Shown: positions 1-5,993, numbered from the stretch's first letter. The stretch is 7,491 nucleotides of DNA from Methyloceanibacter sp049590335 (GCF_049590335.1 NZ_JBAWCQ010000095.1:1-7491), one strand, 5' to 3'. Numbers and translations are program-made. The notes: generated by a model not told the origin, from the letters alone.

Positions 1-246
1 TGCGGCTGGTATATGCGCACCCAGCTGGGTGGAGGGCCTGAATACAATCTCGCGCGCAACTGGGCCAAGCGCGGCCGCCCCTTGAATGGGCCCCGCGTCG
101 GCGCGGTCGTCGTCTGGCCCCATCACGTGGGCATGATCACGGGCCGCACCAAAGAGGGCCACTGGATCGTACGCTCCGGCAATGACGGAGGCCGTGTGCG
201 CGAGCGTCCGCGCTCAGTCGCAGGAGCCGTGTTCCGCAAAGTCTAA
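1..246 (+). CDS. C-terminal part of a small CHAP/NlpC-P60-like exported protein (5' end outside window)
   Basis: The reading frame is open from base 1 to the TAA at 244-246 and starts outside the window; the first visible residues are CGWYMRTQLG. An internal ATG at 13 is unlikely to be the true start, because CGWY precedes it and in this family that Cys is the presumed nucleophile. Further on, the motif HHVGMITG (about residues 42-49 of the visible part) supplies the presumed catalytic His. It is followed by a 'SGNDG' block and a 'RPRSVAGAVFR' ending, which I recognise from short rhizobial secreted proteins annotated as CHAP-like or hypothetical. Members are usually about 110-160 residues with a signal peptide; 81 residues are visible here. 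A role in peptidoglycan cleavage is inferred from the Cys/His arrangement and is not proven. The gene converges on fabI, with only 27 bp between the two stop codons. Confidence 0.7.
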   Translation, partial: CGWYMRTQLGGGPEYNLARNWAKRGRPLNGPRVGAVVVWPHHVGMITGRTKEGHWIVRSGNDGGRVRERPRSVAGAVFRKV

Positions 247-254
247 ATGGGGAA

Positions 255-274
255 GGGCGGGGTAGCTCCCGCCC
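255..274. terminator. GC hairpin between convergent genes, possible bidirectional terminator
   Basis: GGGCGGG (255-261) and CCCGCCC (268-274) form a perfect 7-bp stem around a 6-nt loop, between the TAA of the CHAP-like gene and the end of fabI; the stem touches the fabI stop codon (274-276). Neither strand has a strong T-run after the stem, so intrinsic termination is plausible but not certain. Confidence 0.5.
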
Positions 275-1092
275 TAGTCCTTCACCACGGAAATGTCCGG
301 CGCGTCCTCGTTCTTCATGCCGACCACGTGGTAGCCCGCATCGATATGCAGGACCTCGCCGGTGACGCCCTTCGACAGGTCGGACAGAAGGTAGAGGCCG
401 CCGCCGCCCACATCGTCGATCGTCACGGTGCGGCGGAGCGGCGAGTTGTACTCGTTCCATTTCAGAATGTAGCGGAAGTCCGAAATGCCGGACGCGGCCA
501 ATGTTTTGATCGGGCCGGCCGAGATGGCGTTGACGCGAATGTCGTTCCTGCCGAGATCGGCGGCGAGATATTGCACGCTCGTCTCGAGTGCGGCCTTGGC
601 GACACCCATCACGTTGTAATGGGGCATGACTTTCTCGGCGCCGTAATAGGTGAGCGTCAGGATCGAGCCGCCATCCTTCATCAAGGGTTCGGCGCGCTTC
701 GCCATGGCGGTCAGCGAATAGCAGGAGATCGCCATCGTCTTGGCGAAGTTCTCCTCGGTTGTGTCCACGTAGCGGCCGCCGAGCTGATCCTTGTCCGAGA
801 AGGCGATGGCGTGGACGAGAAAGTCGATGCCGCCCCATTCTTTCTCGACCGCCGCGAACACCGCATCCAAAGAGGCGGTATCGGTGACGTCGCAAGGCAG
901 AACGAGTTTCGCCCCGGCGTCCGCAGCCAGCGGATCCACCCGCTTTTTCAGCGCATCGCCCTGATAGGTAAGTGCGACTTCGGCGCCCTGGCCGACGACG
1001 GCCTTGGTGATGCCCCAAGCGATCGAGCGATTGTTGGCGACACCAAAAATGATGCCACGCTTGCCCGCCATGAGATTTCCACCGTTCGCCAT
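274..1092 (-). CDS. fabI: Enoyl-[acyl-carrier-protein] reductase (NADH), FabI
   Basis: FabI catalyses the last step of each cytoplasmic fatty-acid elongation cycle, reducing trans-2-enoyl-ACP to acyl-ACP with NADH (EC 1.3.1.9). The 272-residue protein has the short-chain dehydrogenase fold signatures of the family. The nucleotide-binding segment GVANNRSIAWGI covers about residues 17-28. DFLVHAIAFSD follows at 90-100. The active site is Tyr149 plus Tyr159-x6-Lys166 in 'YNVMGVAK', matching E. coli Tyr146/Tyr156/Lys163. The substrate-loop segment SAGPIKTLAASGI lies at 191-203. Length is typical (about 260-275). I chose the ATG at 1092 because GGAGGG lies just upstream (1096-1101) and because the N-terminus MANGGNLMAGKRG resembles alphaproteobacterial FabI. 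A second in-frame ATG at 1071 (MAGKRG) has a weaker GGTGGA upstream. The gene is last in a probable unit with the two minus-strand genes upstream. Its leader contains competing hairpins, one covering the ribosome binding site. Confidence 0.96.
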   Translation of the reverse strand: MANGGNLMAGKRGIIFGVANNRSIAWGITKAVVGQGAEVALTYQGDALKKRVDPLAADAGAKLVLPCDVTDTASLDAVFAAVEKEWGGIDFLVHAIAFSDKDQLGGRYVDTTEENFAKTMAISCYSLTAMAKRAEPLMKDGGSILTLTYYGAEKVMPHYNVMGVAKAALETSVQYLAADLGRNDIRVNAISAGPIKTLAASGISDFRYILKWNEYNSPLRRTVTIDDVGGGGLYLLSDLSKGVTGEVLHIDAGYHVVGMKNEDAPDISVVKD

Positions 1093-1094
1093 AA

Positions 1095-1195
1095 GCCCTC
1101 CATCAACGGATCTGAGGGCCTCTTATACACCGGGCTGGCCCCGCCGAAAGTGCTTTCGCCATCTCGGAAAGGCCAGCCCGGTGCTGTCGGGCTGG
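1095..1195 (-). promoter_or_regulatory. Structured fabI leader with mutually exclusive hairpins and a sequestered ribosome binding site
   Basis: In the minus-strand transcript, segment A (plus 1188-1195) can pair with segment B (plus 1173-1180): 8 bp, CCAGCCCG with CGGGCTGG, 7-nt loop. Segment B lies within a longer arm (1171-1183) that is also perfectly complementary over 13 bp to segment C (1128-1140), with a 30-nt loop holding a small inner inverted repeat (1145-1150/1153-1158). A-B and B-C cannot form together. Downstream, GCCCTC (plus 1114-1119 read on minus) pairs over 6 bp with GAGGGC (plus 1095-1100), which covers most of the fabI Shine-Dalgarno GGAGGG. No T-run follows any stem, so control of translation or of RNA stability fits better than an intrinsic terminator. 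The pairing is read directly from the sequence; a regulatory role is inferred. Confidence 0.5.
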
Positions 1196-1204
1196 GGGTG
1201 AGTT

Positions 1205-1393
1205 CTAGGTAGTTCGTCGCCGCACCGGCACGAGCGGAGAGCGCAATTCTCCAGTGCCCACGCGCGGGGAATATTTGCGCACAACGATCACAGACCGCAG
1301 TGGTGTGAAGCGCATGCTGGCTTCCTGTGGGATCTGAACCGCTTTGCGAGGAAGTGGAGAGGCCGTTTCGGGGGTGACGTAACTCTCGGACAT
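1205..1393 (-). CDS. Small hypothetical protein (62 aa)
   Basis: I do not recognise this protein. It begins MSESYVTPE, is rich in Pro, Arg, Val and Ser, and ends in a basic PVRRRTT tail. I see no signal peptide, membrane segment or known motif. Support for a real gene is contextual. The ATG at 1393 lies 9 bp after the stop of the upstream surface-protein gene. A good Shine-Dalgarno (GAGGG, 6 nt before the ATG) overlaps that stop codon, as expected for translational coupling. Codon third positions are GC-rich, as in neighbouring genes. The 112 bp after its stop form the fabI leader. It could instead be the degenerate remnant of a larger gene once located between the surface protein and fabI. 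Confidence 0.5.
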   Translation of the reverse strand: MSESYVTPETASPLPRKAVQIPQEASMRFTPLRSVIVVRKYSPRVGTGELRSPLVPVRRRTT

Positions 1394-1402
1394 GAAAACC
1401 CT

Positions 1403-1861
1403 CTATCCGGCGATTGCCCAGCGGCCGTTTGCCGATCGGCAAGCAACGCCTTCGATTTCTTTTTCCGTCCCGTCCCGTGCCAGCGAATAGATCACGGTAC
1501 GGCATACACGGCCTTGCGTGTCCCGGAACGCGGAGATGGGCTTGACCCGGCCTGTGAGCTGGCTTGCTTGCCGCCGCCAAACAAGGGTCACGCCGTCGCC
1601 AAGCTCCGTCAGGGCCATTTGCAGGGCCTTGAGTGCGACTGCCTTATCTGAACGGTCGAGAGTGGTTTTAAGTTCCGCGAGGGAACCTGAAAGGGAGCCA
1701 TTCGGCTCCGTCACGGTATCTGGCGGCACGGTCTCGTAAACCGGCACCACTACATGTGCCTCGCGATCCTCTGCCTTGAGAGGAACGAGGGCGGGGAGCA
1801 ATACACACAACACGAGAGCCCCCGCCCCCATGATAGGGGCGTTCCATTGGAACGTACGCAT
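1403..1861 (-). CDS. RT0821/Lpp0805-type exported surface protein
   Basis: This 152-residue protein starts with a charged n-region followed by a hydrophobic stretch (about residues 11-28, GAGALVLCVLLPALVPL) ending in LKA-ED, which looks like a signal peptide cleaved near residue 30; the Cys at 19 sits inside the hydrophobic core, and a lipobox is not convincing. The C-terminal part has the family pattern 'FRDTQGRVCRT...GVACRSANGRWAI', with a Cys pair at 120 and 141 that may form a periplasmic disulfide. The middle (residues 60-100) is a short amphipathic stretch. The family is widespread in Alphaproteobacteria and has no defined biochemical function. The start at 1861 has a moderate GGGACGG upstream. 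The gene diverges from pdxH across 157 bp and is probably first of the unit ending with fabI. Confidence 0.75.
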   Translation of the reverse strand: MRTFQWNAPIMGAGALVLCVLLPALVPLKAEDREAHVVVPVYETVPPDTVTEPNGSLSGSLAELKTTLDRSDKAVALKALQMALTELGDGVTLVWRRQASQLTGRVKPISAFRDTQGRVCRTVIYSLARDGTEKEIEGVACRSANGRWAIAG

Positions 1862-1929
1862 AACAAACCGTCCCCAAATACTAACGCGGATACTGAAATC
1901 CCCCCGCGCCCTCTATCAACAGAAACGAT

Positions 1930-2018
1930 CCTGGCCTATCAGGGTGAGCAAAACGTAAATGCCCGTACCGAGCCGGGAAGTTTTTTTGTATCGCTACGGG
2001 CGGAGTGACAGGAAAGTT
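1930..2018 (+). promoter_or_regulatory. pdxH leader with competing inverted repeats and a T-run; ribosome binding site
   Basis: CCCG (1962-1965) and CGGG (1974-1977) form a short GC stem followed, after AAG, by seven T residues (1981-1987), a weak intrinsic-terminator shape. The left arm can alternatively join a perfect 7-bp long-range stem, GCCCGTA (1961-1967) with TACGGGC (1995-2001), which excludes the first. A small CCTG/CAGG hairpin lies at 1930-1943. AGGAAA at 2010-2015 is the likely ribosome binding site for the ATG at 2019. The layout resembles an attenuator, but the terminator stem is only 4 bp. No clear -35/-10 pair was identified in the divergent region. Confidence 0.35.
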
Positions 2019-2627
2019 ATGATGGACCATCAAGACTTCACCGCGGCAGACGACCCTTTCGCGCTGTTTCAGGCGTGGCTTGCGGAAGCGGAAAAATCCG
2101 AACCGTGCGACCCGGAGGCAATGGCCCTGGCCACGGCTGATTCGGACGGGCTCCCGAACTTGCGGATGATTCTCTTGAAAGGCGCGGACGAAAGCGGCTT
2201 CGTGTTCTACACGAATTGCGGGAGCGCTAAGGGTGGGGAGCTGGCTGCCAACGCAAAGGCCGCGCTGCTGTTCTACTGGAAGAGCCTTGGCAGGCAAATT
2301 CGCATACGTGGGCTCATAAAGCCTTCGACCGATGCGGAGGCGGATGCCTATTTTGCCACCCGCCACCCGCAGAGCCGGATCGGCGCCTGGGCCTCGGAAC
2401 AATCGCGGCCCTTGGAGAGCCGCGCCGCACTGGAAGAGGCCGTAGCGCGCTATGCGGATCAATTTGACGGGCGCGAGGTAACCCGGCCAGACTATTGGCG
2501 CGGCTACCGGGTTTGCCCGGTCGAGATCGAGTTTTGGCAGAATGGAGACTACCGTCTGCACGACCGGATCGTGTTCCGCAGGGCGACACCGGACGAAGCG
2601 TGGACTAAAACGCGCCTCAATCCTTGA
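2019..2627 (+). CDS. pdxH: Pyridoxamine/pyridoxine 5'-phosphate oxidase, PdxH
   Basis: PdxH is the cytoplasmic FMN enzyme that oxidises pyridoxamine 5'-phosphate or pyridoxine 5'-phosphate to pyridoxal 5'-phosphate (EC 1.4.3.5), the last step of de novo and salvage vitamin B6 synthesis. The 202 residues are close to the usual 205-220. Visible landmarks: RMILLKG (49-55), FYTN (63-66), KGGELAANAKAALLFYW (71-87), and RQIRIRG (92-98) in the FMN-binding region; Tyr111, Arg115 and Ser119 with the spacing of the E. coli PLP-phosphate ligands Tyr129/Arg133/Ser137; and the C-terminal signature 'IEFWQNGDYRLHDR', where Arg179 and His181 correspond to E. coli Arg197 and His199. The frame stays open further upstream, but the ATG at 2019 follows AGGAAA at good spacing and gives a normal N-terminus; the ATG at 2022 is an alternative. 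A TTG-started DUF1499 gene follows 76 bp downstream. Confidence 0.95.
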   Translation: MMDHQDFTAADDPFALFQAWLAEAEKSEPCDPEAMALATADSDGLPNLRMILLKGADESGFVFYTNCGSAKGGELAANAKAALLFYWKSLGRQIRIRGLIKPSTDAEADAYFATRHPQSRIGAWASEQSRPLESRAALEEAVARYADQFDGREVTRPDYWRGYRVCPVEIEFWQNGDYRLHDRIVFRRATPDEAWTKTRLNP

Positions 2628-2643
2628 TCTTAACTGTGCTATC

Positions 2644-2657
2644 GCGAGCAGGCTCGC
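2644..2657. repeat. Short hairpin between pdxH and the DUF1499 gene
   Basis: GCGAGC (2644-2649) and GCTCGC (2652-2657) are inverted around AG; as RNA this gives a 5-bp stem with a CAGG loop. There is no T-run after it, so it may be a weak pause or processing site rather than a terminator. The rest of the 76-bp gap holds only the AGGA/GACGAG ribosome binding region before the TTG at 2704. Confidence 0.3.
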
Positions 2658-2703
2658 TAGGTATGATGACGCCCGACGGGGACGCGCATGAGGACGAGAT
2701 AAA

Positions 2704-3624
2704 TTGACCGCGGAAGACACCATCGAACGCTACGCGACCGCGCGCTACGTGGTGAAGGAGGCGCACGAGGCCCGGTGGGCACGCCGCATCGCTGTGTTCT
2801 TCCTCCAGCTTCTGATTCTCACGGCGGTGCTGCATCGGTTCTTCGGCCTCAACACTGGGGCAACCATCAATCTGGTTGGTGTGTCGATGGTGGGCCTTGC
2901 TCTCGCGGTTCTCATCGCCGTTGTCTCGCTGATCCGCATTTGGTTCGGCGGCCAGACCGGCGCGGCAAACAACTTCGCCGCAATCGTTGTCGGCTTGATC
3001 GGCCTGGCGCTTCCGGCCTTCTTTTTGTCGAAAGCGTTCCTGTTACCGGTGTTGAACGATGTGCAGACATCGCCCGCCGATCCGCTGCAATACACCGTGC
3101 TTATGGAGCAGCGTCCGCGTGACGCCAACCCGCTTGCCGGCCAATCGCCGGAGGCCGCCCAGCGTCAGGCGGAAGCCTATCCCGATATCGGTCCGATCGT
3201 CGTGGATCGATCTGCGGCGGCCGTCTTCACGGTCGTCAACGAGGCGGTGAAGCAGCTCGGCTGGACCGTGGTGGTCAACGAGACGCCGGGGGAGAGTGGG
3301 ATCGGCCGGATCGAAGCGACCGACAGCACGATGATCATGGGCTACACCGACGACGTGGTGGTGCGGGTGAAGGGGAATGATACTTCCGCGGTGATCGATA
3401 TCCGCTCCGCGTCGCGTTACGGAACCCACGACTTCGGGGCCAATGCGGACCGCGTACGCACTTTCTACGAAGAGGTCAACACGGCCCTGGAGAAGGGTGA
3501 GAAAACCGTCCTCGAACAGACCGCCGCCGAAGAGACAGAAGAGCCCGTTGCGGTTCCCGCGAAGGAAGTTAAGAAGAAGCAGCGGCGCCGGACCCGGAAG
3601 CGGCGCGTACGTAGAAGGCGCTGA
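2704..3624 (+). CDS. DUF1499 family inner-membrane protein with basic C-terminal tail
   Basis: The protein has 306 residues. After a charged N-terminus (1-28) there are three hydrophobic segments: about 29-48, 54-80 and 91-116. The DUF1499 domain follows. It begins 'LNDVQTSPADPLQY' (117-130) and continues through 'VFTVVNEAVKQLGW' (174-187), 'GRIEATDSTMIMGYTDDVVVRV' (201-222) and 'SRYGTHDFGANADRVRTF' (237-254), all typical of the family. Function is unknown; the soluble domain probably faces one side of the inner membrane. An acidic linker (EETEEP) then leads to an Arg/Lys-rich tail of about 20 residues (287-306), which I do not recognise as part of the domain. The start is TTG at 2704, preceded by AGGACGAG; the nearby ATG at 2688 is out of frame and meets a stop after four codons. 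The last 56 bp overlap the convergent metallo-hydrolase gene. Confidence 0.85.
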   Translation: MTAEDTIERYATARYVVKEAHEARWARRIAVFFLQLLILTAVLHRFFGLNTGATINLVGVSMVGLALAVLIAVVSLIRIWFGGQTGAANNFAAIVVGLIGLALPAFFLSKAFLLPVLNDVQTSPADPLQYTVLMEQRPRDANPLAGQSPEAAQRQAEAYPDIGPIVVDRSAAAVFTVVNEAVKQLGWTVVVNETPGESGIGRIEATDSTMIMGYTDDVVVRVKGNDTSAVIDIRSASRYGTHDFGANADRVRTFYEEVNTALEKGEKTVLEQTAAEETEEPVAVPAKEVKKKQRRRTRKRRVRRRR

Positions 3625-4507
3625 GCCCTTCCGTCGCACCTTCGGTCGCGACGAGACCACGCGCGATCAAGAATTCCAAATGCGCCAAAACCGACAGGGC
3701 CGCGGCCACTTTCAGGTCGGCGTCCAGCCCGCCATAGAGGCGGGCTACGATCCGGGGGATTGAGCCGACGCCTTCGTCGATACAGGCGAGGATCGTGTGC
3801 TCGCGCCAGATGCGGTGGGTCATATACGCTCGGACCACGCGCCGCGGCGTTTCGATGCGCCCGCCATGGCCGGGGAAGAAAACCTTGTCATGCCGCTCTG
3901 CGAGCCGCTCGAGTGAGGCGAGAAAGTCGGCCATGCTGCCCTCGGGGGGCGCGATGACCGTCGTGTTCCACCCCATCACATGATCGCCGGTGAATACCGT
4001 CCGCTGGCCGATGAGCGCGAAGCACAAATGGTCCGGCGCATGTCCGGGCATATGCAACACATCCAGCGCAAACCCGCTTCCCTTGATTGTGTCGCCGTCC
4101 GAGGCTGGGATGTCCGGCTTGAAAGCCGTATCTACGAAACCGTCGCCAAGGCCGGGCGCAATGGCGCCGCGCTCGGTTCCGGTCGGGCCAAAGGCGAGGA
4201 TCTCGCCGCCGAGGCGCTGCTGTAAGGGCAGGGCGCCGTCACAGTGATCACGGTGGCTGTGGGTAATGAAGATATGGCTGACGCGCTGTCCGCGCGTGGC
4301 ACGGGCGATGGCATCGAGATGCGCCTCGTTCGCGGGCCCAGGGTCGATAATCGCGACCTCGTCGGTGCCTACGATATAGGTGTTCGTCCCGAGAAACGTG
4401 TACGGGCCGGGATTGTTCGCCACGACGCGCCGAACGCCTGGCGCGACCTCTTCGGCCACGCCGTAATCGACATCGGCGTTTCGATTGAATGCAAGTTCGG
4501 CGGACAT
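3569..4507 (-). CDS. MBL-fold metallo-hydrolase (LACTB2/glyoxalase II-like)
   Basis: This 312-residue protein has the metallo-beta-lactamase fold metal ligands. The HSHRDH motif is at residues 83-88 (HxHxDH), His156 lies in 'MPGHAPDH', Asp175 in 'FTGDHVMGW', and His214 in 'FPGHGG'. This set suits a binuclear, usually zinc, hydrolase. The N-terminal 'FLGTNTYIVG..VAIIDPG' (38-57) and a C-terminal winged-helix-like region (about 247-290) place it with LACTB2/glyoxalase-II-like proteins. The substrate cannot be told from sequence; thioester, lactone or RNA hydrolysis all occur in related families. The frame is open up to an ATG at 4690. I chose the ATG at 4507 because the domain begins soon after it and the extra 61 residues look random, but its Shine-Dalgarno is weak. 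The tail (298-312) is an Ala/Ser/Gly-rich stretch encoded opposite the Arg-rich tail of the convergent DUF1499 gene. Confidence 0.88.
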   Translation of the reverse strand: MSAELAFNRNADVDYGVAEEVAPGVRRVVANNPGPYTFLGTNTYIVGTDEVAIIDPGPANEAHLDAIARATRGQRVSHIFITHSHRDHCDGALPLQQRLGGEILAFGPTGTERGAIAPGLGDGFVDTAFKPDIPASDGDTIKGSGFALDVLHMPGHAPDHLCFALIGQRTVFTGDHVMGWNTTVIAPPEGSMADFLASLERLAERHDKVFFPGHGGRIETPRRVVRAYMTHRIWREHTILACIDEGVGSIPRIVARLYGGLDADLKVAAALSVLAHLEFLIARGLVATEGATEGLSAFYVRAASGSGAAASS

Positions 4508-4581
4508 GAATTGGACGCTTACTGAAAATTTCGTGGTCGGCGCGCGGTTGGAGCCCGCGGGCAGATCAGACGATAGCAGAA

Positions 4582-4641
4582 CGGCCCACGGGCCGCGCTT
4601 CTTTAAAGAGGCGCCAACCTTCCACCGGTTTTTGCGCAAAA
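4582..4641. promoter_or_regulatory. Three adjacent palindromes upstream of the MBL-hydrolase gene
   Basis: In the 236-bp gene-free stretch 4508-4743 I see three palindromes. CGGCCC/GGGCCG is inverted around AC (4582-4595). A 20-bp near-palindrome with centre TTTAAA and GCGC ends has one mismatched pair, T4599:G4610 (4595-4614). A perfect 12-bp TTTTGCGCAAAA spans 4630-4641. They lie about 75-135 bp upstream of the hydrolase start and about 100-160 bp downstream of the HlyD stop. They could be operators for the hydrolase or a termination region for the HlyD unit. None is followed by a clear T-run on either strand. No convincing -35/-10 pair was found. Confidence 0.4.
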
Positions 4642-4743
4642 TATGGCTGGATTCTGTCCGACGGCCGACATCCAAGAACACATTCGGCATGCAGGTATAC
4701 GCAGGCCTGACGCCCTATCAATTCGGTTCTGGCTTCAGTAATT

Positions 4744-5682
4744 TCACAGCCATGGAATGACGTAATTCATGTAGGACTCCATGCGGATCATGACTTTGCG
4801 GATAATGTGCGTCATGCCAGCGCTCTTCGTATAAATTGCGGCCGTGCCGGCGGTGCCTGCCGGCAAGTCCGGCTCGGGATCATCCAGTTTAATGCGCACG
4901 AAGAACGGCTCTGCTTGGATGATCTCCGCGGCAGGCACCGTGCCGCCAGTCACCGCTTGGCTTTCGTGGGTGACCTGGAGTACGGCATTGACGGTACCGG
5001 TATAGATACGGCCCGGACGGGTCTTGAAAGCCATTTCGACCTTCTGGCCGCGCGCTAGATGGCGCTGGTAGATTTGCTGGATATGCACACCAACGATCTT
5101 GCGGGAGGTATCCACAAAGGTCATTGCCGGCTGGAAGGGGAACGTGACCACGCGCTGTCCTGGCCGCAAGGCCACATAGGTTACATACCCGTCAGCGGGG
5201 GCACGCACCGTGGTCTCCTGTAGATTCCACTTCGCTGTTTCGAGCTCCGCCGCGAACTTCTTGACCTGCGCTGCGGTTTCCTCGACTTGAAACTTTGTTC
5301 CTGCCGCCGTGCTAGCGAGCTGCTCATACTGCTTCAGGCGCAGCTCTTGAAAGTTCAACTGAGCCTGGGTGGCCTCCAGCGCAGCTTCGTAGGTCGTTGG
5401 ATCTATCTTGAAAAGAACGTCGCCCTTTTTGATGGGCCGGTTGGCCTCTACCGGTACTTCGGTTACAGGCCCGGCGACATTGGGGATGATCTGCACGGTG
5501 TAGGTCATGGTTCGCGCGGGACCGGCAGGAGCACCCCATTGCATCGGGATGAACAACACAACGAACAGCAACACCATCCAGGCAAGGGTGGAGACCCACG
5601 TCCAAAGCGTGTTAGGCAGGAATTTGAGCCAAACGAGTAGCGCGAGAATTCCGACATAGCAGAGTGTCAGGAAGGCGATCAT
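4744..5682 (-). CDS. HlyD-family membrane fusion protein (YiaV-like)
   Basis: This 312-residue periplasmic adaptor is anchored in the inner membrane. Two hydrophobic segments open it (about 2-20 and 27-47). The split lipoyl/barrel-sandwich domain follows: first half 'VQIIPNVAGPVTEV..ANRPIKKGDVLFKIDP' (63-95), second half 'TTVRAPADGYVTYVALRPGQRV' (157-178). Between them is a short alpha-helical hairpin (about 97-155, AALEATQAQLNFQ to AELETAKWN). The beta-barrel part is about 195-285. The C-terminus 'IIRKVMIRMESYMNYV' resembles that of E. coli YiaV as I recall it. Its helical hairpin is clearly shorter than in YiaV (about 378 residues), which may alter how far it reaches towards an outer-membrane partner. 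The ATG overlaps the stop of the DUF3302 gene as ATGA (5679-5682), so the two are translationally coupled. No ABC, MFS or TolC gene is visible beside it, and the exported substrate is unknown. Confidence 0.85.
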   Translation of the reverse strand: MIAFLTLCYVGILALLVWLKFLPNTLWTWVSTLAWMVLLFVVLFIPMQWGAPAGPARTMTYTVQIIPNVAGPVTEVPVEANRPIKKGDVLFKIDPTTYEAALEATQAQLNFQELRLKQYEQLASTAAGTKFQVEETAAQVKKFAAELETAKWNLQETTVRAPADGYVTYVALRPGQRVVTFPFQPAMTFVDTSRKIVGVHIQQIYQRHLARGQKVEMAFKTRPGRIYTGTVNAVLQVTHESQAVTGGTVPAAEIIQAEPFFVRIKLDDPEPDLPAGTAGTAAIYTKSAGMTHIIRKVMIRMESYMNYVIPWL

Positions 5683-5993
5683 TTACGACCTACCCGGCTT
5701 GTGCCCTGGGCCTCCAGCGCGGCGATGCGCTTATATAAGTCCTGGATCTCTTCCGCCTCTCCGGCGGACGTGATGCGAATGGGCTTCGTAAAGGCCCATA
5801 CTAAGAAGAATGGCCAGAAGACACCGCCAAGGATCGCCCCGAGCCAGCCGCCTATGTTGATAGCTTCGGCCTGCGGATGGTTGCGCTTGGCAGCGATCTT
5901 GCCGGGCAGCATAGCCAGCACAATCCAAATGGCGACCACGGCAAAAAGCAAAATCAACAAAACGATGATCGCAAAGATATCCAAACCAGACAT
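5679..5993 (-). CDS. DUF3302 family inner-membrane protein (YiaW-like)
   Basis: The 104-residue protein has two hydrophobic segments, about 5-29 (DIFAIIVLLILLFAVVAIW) and 47-69 (IGGWLGAILGGVFWPFFLVWAF), joined by a basic loop with the family motif 'KIAAKRNHPQAEAINIGGW' (32-50). A short C-terminal helix of coiled-coil character follows (about 78-95, EAEEIQDLYKRIAALE). This arrangement matches E. coli YiaW (DUF3302), which is likewise paired with the HlyD protein YiaV. The molecular function is unknown; it presumably works with the fusion protein, whose start codon overlaps its stop. I chose ATG 5993 rather than the longer frame to 6056 because GGAGGG lies 8 nt upstream and the domain begins immediately. 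Confidence 0.85.
   Translation of the reverse strand: MSGLDIFAIIVLLILLFAVVAIWIVLAMLPGKIAAKRNHPQAEAINIGGWLGAILGGVFWPFFLVWAFTKPIRITSAGEAEEIQDLYKRIAALEAQGTSRVGRK

Noticed and set aside
137..1018. Long minus-strand open frame (293 codons) across fabI
   Set aside because: It overlaps fabI in another frame, is Arg/Gly-rich with no family features, and is explained by high GC content reducing stop codons.
247..1212. Long plus-strand open frame (321 codons) opposite fabI
   Set aside because: It is antisense to a clear fabI, has a composition typical of GC-rich shadow frames and shows no recognisable domain.
1881..2723. Minus-strand open frame (280 codons) opposite pdxH
   Set aside because: The plus-strand pdxH is unambiguous by its active-site residues; the antisense product has no motif.
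4508..4690. N-terminal extension of the metallo-hydrolase to the ATG at 4690
   Set aside because: The extra 61 residues look non-protein-like and run through the palindromes; the ATG at 4507 starts just before the domain.
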